Positions 20,505 to 25,210 of a DNA stretch of 25,210 nucleotides are shown piece by piece (position 1 is the stretch's first letter; every line of letters starts with the position of its first letter). Source of the DNA: a virus; IMG/VR virus record IMGVR_UViG_3300027733_000191, positions 1 to 25,210 of that record; one strand, written 5' to 3'. A program made the position numbers and the translations under genes. The notes under the pieces are model-generated. The model searched no databases. It was not told where the DNA came from and saw only the letters and a program-made list of their open reading frames with translations.

Positions 20505-21100
20505 TAGCAAAATGTGCAACCTCTGCCAGTTACACTTGGACTTGTTTCTAAATCAGTAAAATTGTATTGACCTTTGCAGCAGTTATTGTCATCTAATAGC
20601 ATTCCACTTGTATAATTAGATTGCTTTGCGTAAATAGTCGCTAAGTCTGCATTCGGTTGTGTTAAAAACAAAGGGTAAGTAGTTTGATTCGCATATAAAT
20701 ATTTAGTTAATCTTTCAGCATACCACTCCGCCTTATTCTTTGCCCTATCCATTACCATAGTTAGTTCATCAATGCTTGCAGGCTGCATATTATCTGCATT
20801 CTGAACCCCTACAGCCTTATTGAAATACTTATAATTAATATTTAAAGGTAGTTCATAACGTACATACCAAATCATTGCAGGTGTAATGTAAGTATCGAGT
20901 AATAATTTGTATGAATTACTCAATGTTCCTGCTATAATTTTACTTACAAAATCATTGTATAATGCTGTTCCTAAAATTGGTAAAATATAAAATGATTGCA
21001 CATCAATTATAGTCGGTGTTACTACCTTCATATCTACATTATCTTGCAAGATTGATTCTTGCTTCAATGTTGATTCACTTAAAAAAATTGCCTTTGCCAT
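20504..21100 (-). CDS. Head-tail connector-like protein (DUF6712-like), 198 aa
   Basis: It encodes 198 aa. ..VVTPTIIDVQSFYILPILGTALYNDF.. (residues about 26-51) and ..YKLLLDTYITPAMIWYVRYELP.. form the helical core seen in DUF6712/gp6-like adaptor proteins of Bacteroidota siphophages, which attach to the portal ring. The Cys-rich tail (..DDNNCCKGQ.. GRGCTFC) is an unusual feature, possibly metal- or disulphide-linked. Its ATG overlaps the portal stop (TAATG). Confidence 0.65.
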   Translation of the reverse strand: MAKAIFLSESTLKQESILQDNVDMKVVTPTIIDVQSFYILPILGTALYNDFVSKIIAGTLSNSYKLLLDTYITPAMIWYVRYELPLNINYKYFNKAVGVQNADNMQPASIDELTMVMDRAKNKAEWYAERLTKYLYANQTTYPLFLTQPNADLATIYAKQSNYTSGMLLDDNNCCKGQYNFTDLETSPSVTGRGCTFC

Positions 21101-23103
21101 TATCTTATTTTCTTAACTAATTCTTGGACAAAAATATGCCTACAAAACGGCAAGTTTACATCTTGTTTCGGGTCGTGATACCATCCACCCCTACGTCTAA
21201 AAGCATCATAGTTAGGTATTCCATAAATAGCCCCTAATTCTTGACCAATTTTATCAATGTCATCCTTTGAAAAGTAACGTGGATTTGCCATCATTGCTTC
21301 GCAAAAAGGTCTACTTGACCCACCTTTAACTAATGCAGGTGCATCGGGTCTTAAAACGTATCTATAACGGATGTATAACTCTTCAAAACTTGGCACTACT
21401 TTATTCGTTCCTGACCTTGTTAAACTTATTTTGCCTTGACTATCCAAATCAATCAAACCTTCATCCCCTAACGCTGTCAAACTTTCAATGATTGAGGTCT
21501 TATCTGTCTTTAAAATCTTGGTTAAATCTTCAATCGTTATATTAGGTGTTTTCTGAATTAAATCTAAAACTCCATTGTCTTGTTTGCTCAATGCGAATTG
21601 CTGTGTACTAAACATAAATTTCTTATGCTTTATACTTACAAAATTCTCAATAGGCTCACCATATTTTGAGAATACACTAAAATCTAAATCATCATCGGCT
21701 ATTTCATCATGTAAACACTTTGAGAATTGCGCTGTTGTATCTGTTGGAAGAACCGCATCGGCTGCTAATGGTGGTTTGTTTACTATACCTCTAATTTCAT
21801 CTTGACTTAATGAAGCTAATACCTTATTTGCAACAAGTGGACTTAATGAATTTAAAGCATCGCTAATAGTCGAGTTTACATTAGTTTGAATGTCTAATGG
21901 TTTTCTCCCTATAATCTCCCTCATTTCATCCTTTGTTAGAATTGTCATTAAGGTTTGCTCGCTAAAACTTGGCATGATTGGTTCTAATGCTTTTATTTTT
22001 AGCTTTCCTTTAATGGGTGCGAATAGATTATATATTTCTTCTTGGACTCTTTGTTTTGGATTAACGTATGTGTTAGCGAATAGATTGTAAGCATCAACCA
22101 TTTCATTGCGCCCACCTAATTGCCCCTCTACTCTTACCCCAAATAACATCGGTGAGGTAATCTTATGTCCTACAAATATTTCTTGTTGAATAGTATCGTT
22201 TAATGCTTCGTATTTCTTATCAAAATCGCCTGCAGCTAAGTCTAATATTGCGGGTACTCTTTGGGGGTCATCTACGAAATCAATTACTATACTACCTGCA
22301 TTGTCAGTTGGTGTGAACTTAGCTTTTAACTTGCGTTCAGTTGACTTCATTTCTTCATCTGATGGTACACCATTCTTAAACACAATCATTTTAGAACCTT
22401 TGAAACTATTTTGAATTTCGGCTCTATGAAAATTTGCTATTTCAGCATCAGTAATAATTGCAGGAATTGCACCAATATATTCTGGTAATGTATAAGTATT
22501 GATGTTAGGTCGATACGACTTGTAATAATAAATGCTTTCACTTGGTAACTTTTTTAAACTTGGGTCGAATGGTGGCAAGGTCTTATATTCATCTTCTTTG
22601 ATGTTAGTATTCTCTCCACCTTCGCTATTTAACCATTTATCGCTAATATAAAATTCGCTGTTATCTTCTGTGCTTCTTACATCACAATAATTAACGTGAT
22701 AAATTTCTGAAATCCCACCCTTTTTGTCGCTAACTATTTTAAGATAACAACCTCCAAAAATCTCATTATCTAAATCGGTCTTATTTAATAAGTCTTTTAA
22801 TGTTTCATAAGGGTTAGGATTGTCAATAAATGCTTTCAATGCCACTACTTCTTCGCCTTGCATTCCTAACTCATCAAACATCCAGCCTTGACCTGTTATG
22901 TATTGCTGCTTGCTTGTTAAAATTGCGTTATGTTTTGCGCTTCGATTGAATAAAGTTAGTAAAAAGTTAGGGTAGTTATTATTCTCACCATACTTTACAT
23001 ACTTTAATGTTTGCGAAGACTTAGGCTCAACAAATGCAGGTACTTTGTCATTCGTAAATTTAAGCACCATTACACTTGGATTATATTCTTTTTTATCTGT
23101 CAT
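21100..23103 (-). CDS. Portal protein with winged-helix-like and head-morphogenesis-like C-terminal parts, 667 aa
   Basis: The N-terminal 430 or so residues follow the portal pattern of Bacteroidota siphophages (..YGENNNYPNFLLTLFNRSAKHNAILTSKQ by position, later ..GRNEMVDAYNLFANTYVNPKQR..). This is the ring through which DNA is packaged. After about residue 505 there is a segment VLDLIQKTPNITIEDLTKIL.. DKTSIIESLTALGDEGLI that looks like a winged helix. The last 70 residues (..SSRPFCEAMM.. GGWYHDP .. PFCRHIF) resemble the end of MuF-like head-morphogenesis proteins. It is longer than a usual portal (about 450-500 aa). It couples to both neighbours by TAATG. Confidence 0.78.
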   Translation of the reverse strand: MTDKKEYNPSVMVLKFTNDKVPAFVEPKSSQTLKYVKYGENNNYPNFLLTLFNRSAKHNAILTSKQQYITGQGWMFDELGMQGEEVVALKAFIDNPNPYETLKDLLNKTDLDNEIFGGCYLKIVSDKKGGISEIYHVNYCDVRSTEDNSEFYISDKWLNSEGGENTNIKEDEYKTLPPFDPSLKKLPSESIYYYKSYRPNINTYTLPEYIGAIPAIITDAEIANFHRAEIQNSFKGSKMIVFKNGVPSDEEMKSTERKLKAKFTPTDNAGSIVIDFVDDPQRVPAILDLAAGDFDKKYEALNDTIQQEIFVGHKITSPMLFGVRVEGQLGGRNEMVDAYNLFANTYVNPKQRVQEEIYNLFAPIKGKLKIKALEPIMPSFSEQTLMTILTKDEMREIIGRKPLDIQTNVNSTISDALNSLSPLVANKVLASLSQDEIRGIVNKPPLAADAVLPTDTTAQFSKCLHDEIADDDLDFSVFSKYGEPIENFVSIKHKKFMFSTQQFALSKQDNGVLDLIQKTPNITIEDLTKILKTDKTSIIESLTALGDEGLIDLDSQGKISLTRSGTNKVVPSFEELYIRYRYVLRPDAPALVKGGSSRPFCEAMMANPRYFSKDDIDKIGQELGAIYGIPNYDAFRRRGGWYHDPKQDVNLPFCRHIFVQELVKKIR

Positions 23104-23537
23104 TATTGTGGTGTGTAAACAAAGGTAGTTGAATCGGCAGGATTATATTCTGTGTTATTTTGAGCAGTTGGAATATACCAAAGTAAGCCAGTTTCTAATT
23201 GCCCTAATACTTGTCCTGCTGCTTCTTCTGCTTCGGTTAAATCATTATATGTTTCTTCTGTTAATGTCGTTTCATATATAACGTAAGTATAAAAACCACT
23301 ATAAGGTAAGTATAAACTTTTATCTAAACCTTTATTAGCATTATTTGAATCTAAAAATATAAAAAACTCATTATACCTTTCTTTATATTGACTTGCATCA
23401 TCAAATATAATACAATATGAAATATCATTTGTAACTTGGTTCGTGCATTCAAGTAAATAATATGGACTTGTTCCAACTTTATTCTCGGTTAAAGTCACAT
23501 AAATATTTTGAGCCTCCTCTTGTGTAATTCGTATCAC
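23103..23537 (-). CDS. Virion structural-type protein, 144 aa
   Basis: It encodes 144 aa starting at GTG (23537); no ATG is near the start. It contains strand-rich segments (..YYLLECTNQVTNDISYCIIFDD..) and an acidic helix (..TEETYNDLTEAEEAAGQVLG..). Proteins like this occur between capsid/tail-tube and portal genes in Bacteroidota phages; the role is unknown. It follows the terminator at 23571-23604, so read-through or an unseen promoter must supply its mRNA. Its TAA overlaps the portal ATG. Confidence 0.55.
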   Translation of the reverse strand: MIRITQEEAQNIYVTLTENKVGTSPYYLLECTNQVTNDISYCIIFDDASQYKERYNEFFIFLDSNNANKGLDKSLYLPYSGFYTYVIYETTLTEETYNDLTEAEEAAGQVLGQLETGLLWYIPTAQNNTEYNPADSTTFVYTPQ

Positions 23538-23570
23538 TACTTATATATATAACTCGTGTGAAATTTTGCT

Positions 23571-23604
23571 AAAAAAAAACCACCTCAATAAGTGAAGTGG
23601 TTTT
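23571..23604 (-). terminator. Rho-independent terminator (minus)
   Basis: AAAACCACTTCA pairs with TGAGGTGGTTTT (12 bp with one U-G, 5-nt loop), followed by a run of U. In total nine T lie on the minus strand at 23579-23571. It ends the tail-tube transcript 23 nt after the stop codon. Confidence 0.85.
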
Positions 23605-23626
23605 AAGTTTATAAAAAAATAAGTAA

Positions 23627-24145
23627 TTAAGATTGCAATCCTGCGATAATACTCGAACTAACTTCATTCGCTAATGCTTTCTCCATTCCTGTAAAGGTTA
23701 GGATGTAACCATTAAACTCATTCATTGCTGCTCCACTTGCTGCACTACCTGCGGTCACTTCAACACCATTTTCTTTACCGAATAAAAAGTATTGACCCGA
23801 TTTAGTTTCTACAATAACTGAACATCTGTTTGCAATCAAAGTCTGTAATTGAAATTGAGTTACATAGGCTAATTTAGTAAAATTAGTATTTATGGTTTGC
23901 TCAAATGCAACCGTACCCAATGCAGCATCTGCCATTATGTTTTGAGTGAAATCGTTTTTGGCTCTTGGCAGTAAAGCATATTTGTAAAACTTTGTTCCAC
24001 CTGCTTTTGTGATTGCTGTCACAAATCCACTTGCATTTTCTGTTACTGCTGTAACATTTGCAAGCTCTGTGATGTAAATATTTTTGATACCTCCTACTGC
24101 ATCTTTGCAGTCTAAGGCGTATGAACTAACTATTGCACATGGCAT
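23627..24145 (-). CDS. Tail-tube-like protein, 172 aa
   Basis: It encodes 172 aa. The start ..SSYALDCKDAVGGIKNIYITEL.. and the end ..GAAMNEFNGYILTFTGMEKALANEV.. match the usual first and last blocks of a widespread Bacteroidota phage virion protein that follows the capsid gene; I regard it as the tail-tube subunit by size, strand content and place. A strong Shine-Dalgarno (AAGGAG at 24160-24155) lies 9 nt before the ATG, rare in this window, consistent with high expression. It is flanked by two terminators. Confidence 0.68.
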   Translation of the reverse strand: MPCAIVSSYALDCKDAVGGIKNIYITELANVTAVTENASGFVTAITKAGGTKFYKYALLPRAKNDFTQNIMADAALGTVAFEQTINTNFTKLAYVTQFQLQTLIANRCSVIVETKSGQYFLFGKENGVEVTAGSAASGAAMNEFNGYILTFTGMEKALANEVSSSIIAGLQS

Positions 24146-24168
24146 ATTTGTTTTCTCCTTTTAAGTTT

Positions 24169-24192
24169 AAAAAGGGGGCTGTTAACCCCCTT
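24169..24192 (-). terminator. Rho-independent terminator after the capsid gene (minus)
   Basis: AAGGGGG pairs with CCCCCTT (7 bp, 7-nt loop TTAACAG), then a run of five T (24173-24169). It begins four bases after the capsid stop. Partial termination here would give more capsid mRNA than tail-tube mRNA. Confidence 0.8.
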
Positions 24193-24195
24193 AAA

Positions 24196-25146
24196 TTATA
24201 CGATGAATTTTACTATTTCTGTTGGTTGTGAAATTTGAGTTCCTAACTTAAACTTCATTCTCATATATACTGAATCATAATCTTGAGAATACCAAGTACT
24301 CATTTCATCATCACCTTCTAAGTCTACACCCATGAACATATTAGTTGTTCTTAATGCGTATGCCTTATTAGTTCCATTCAATCCCGGTACTGGTACAATC
24401 TTTACGTTTGTTCCCAATAAATAATACTCACCTGTGGCATCTGTGTTAATATAATTATTTACAACATATGCAGCATTTGTATTAACTAATGCAGATTGAT
24501 ACAATCTTGACCAATCTTGACCTATGAATATTCTTGTATCTTCTTTGTCTAAAATTTGGGCAGGAATAGCTTGGTATGTAGCTTGTAATACTGATATAAT
24601 ATTTGATACCGTTACTGCTGTTACAGGTGTGATATATGCACTTACATTTGCACTTATAACTCCACTTGCCGCACCAATGATTTGAATCAAACCATCAAAT
24701 TTAGATGTATAGTCACTTGAACCACCACCCGATACTGACTGCCATAATGCAATTTCAATTTTCTCACCTTGCGAACCCATAAGATAGTTCATAAATGCTT
24801 CATCAATACCGCCTGGTAGTGATTCGTATTGTGAACCTGGTGATAATAAAAGCTGTGTGTACTTAGCCTCCAGTGTAGCTATACACCATGACTTTTCAAT
24901 CTTAATAGGTGCAACTGTCAAATTTCTTGATGAAATTGTCGTATCACCTGATGCTGATAAAAGTCCACAAGTTCCACCTGCGCCCCAATAGAAGTCATCT
25001 GATAATGAAGGTACTTGAATTGCTGATTTTACCCCTGTTAATTTCTGCATATAAGTTGCAGTCTTTGGAGTGAAGAAAGACTTAACAATAAGCATCTGCT
25101 CATTGGTCTTTGTGTAATTGGTTAATCCCGTTACGTTAAATGCCAT
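24196..25146 (-). CDS. Major capsid protein, HK97-fold, 316 aa
   Basis: It encodes 316 aa. The first 80 residues include a mixed N-arm (..MLIVKSFFTPKTATYMQKLTG..). The central part has a spine-helix region (..GIDEAFMNYLMGSQGEKIEIALWQ..) and the C-terminal half has ..KEDTRIFIGQDWSRLYQSALV.. then A-domain strands ending ..EIVKFIV. Its overall layout is that of Bacteroidota HK97-fold capsid proteins. No N-terminal protease-cleaved delta domain is evident, so a scaffold is probably separate. The next gene upstream ends at 25156. Confidence 0.8.
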   Translation of the reverse strand: MAFNVTGLTNYTKTNEQMLIVKSFFTPKTATYMQKLTGVKSAIQVPSLSDDFYWGAGGTCGLLSASGDTTISSRNLTVAPIKIEKSWCIATLEAKYTQLLLSPGSQYESLPGGIDEAFMNYLMGSQGEKIEIALWQSVSGGGSSDYTSKFDGLIQIIGAASGVISANVSAYITPVTAVTVSNIISVLQATYQAIPAQILDKEDTRIFIGQDWSRLYQSALVNTNAAYVVNNYINTDATGEYYLLGTNVKIVPVPGLNGTNKAYALRTTNMFMGVDLEGDDEMSTWYSQDYDSVYMRMKFKLGTQISQPTEIVKFIV

Positions 25147-25155
25147 AATTTTTTT

Positions 25156-25210
25156 TTATTTATTTTGTGATTTTTTAAATTCCATGAATAACTCAACTGC
25201 GGTCTTTGCA
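25156..25210 (-). CDS. C-terminal end of an unseen gene upstream of the capsid, partial
   Basis: The last 17 codons of a frame (..AKTAVELFMEFKKSQNK then TAA) enter from the right edge and end 9 nt before the capsid ATG. The position suggests a scaffold or prohead protease. The visible part is too short to identify it. Confidence 0.55.
   Translation of the reverse strand, partial: AKTAVELFMEFKKSQNK

Noticed and set aside
1-25210. Integrase, attachment sites, CRISPR or defence system
   Set aside because: No protein with such motifs and no repeat array is visible in this window; the methyltransferase lacks DNA-methylase motifs.

Overview
This 25.2-kb window is part of a tailed-phage (siphovirus-like) genome or prophage from a Bacteroidota host. 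It is AT-rich. Every convincing gene lies on the minus strand, so transcription runs from base 25210 towards base 1. The host assignment rests on -33 TTTG / -7 TAnnTTTG type promoters (a textbook one at 8471-8501), few Shine-Dalgarno sites, and gene families typical of Bacteroidota phages. I see no integrase, tRNA, CRISPR array or insertion sequence. The lifestyle cannot be decided here, although a small helix-turn-helix gene sits close to a palindrome-bearing promoter.

Layout in transcription order (right to left): end of an unseen gene (25156-25210); major capsid protein; tail-tube-like protein; a 144-aa virion protein; a 667-aa portal with a C-terminal extension; connector/completion proteins; an 88-aa protein and a LamG-like surface protein (19711-24145). 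The lysis region follows: three small membrane proteins, a GH24 lysozyme, a metallophosphoesterase, and a lipoprotein with a C-terminal membrane anchor that has the topology of a unimolecular spanin (15642-18649). A terminator-capped, structured non-coding stretch (15499-15641) separates this from an early-type operon. That operon starts at a promoter/operator (15405-15435) and carries an HTH protein, many small unknowns, an annealing protein plus YqaJ exonuclease pair, a GIY-YIG protein, NinG, a homing-endonuclease-like protein, a winged-helix-like protein and a replication-module protein (8555-15353). Next come small accessory genes, a sigma-factor-like protein, and a surface-sugar cassette (glycosyltransferase, GT9-like protein, SAM methyltransferase). 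Last are TerS, TerL and a tail assembly chaperone that runs off the left edge.

The main finding is in the terminase large subunit. Its reading frame is broken exactly inside the Walker A motif by a 36-nt segment that starts and ends with TAA, is closed in all three frames, and folds into a GC-rich hairpin. The flanking frames are in register. Hopping from the Ser codon before it to the Ser codon after it restores a perfect GGTSAGKT. This architecture resembles the translational bypass of T4 gene 60; a sequencing artefact or a disabled gene are the alternatives. Other notable items are: a probable -1 frameshift in the tail assembly chaperone, with a U-UUU-UUU slippery site; a pseudoknot-like leader/attenuator before the replication gene; the structured RNA at 15541-15614; two genes sharing the same C-terminal peptide; and a portal fused to a winged-helix-like segment.
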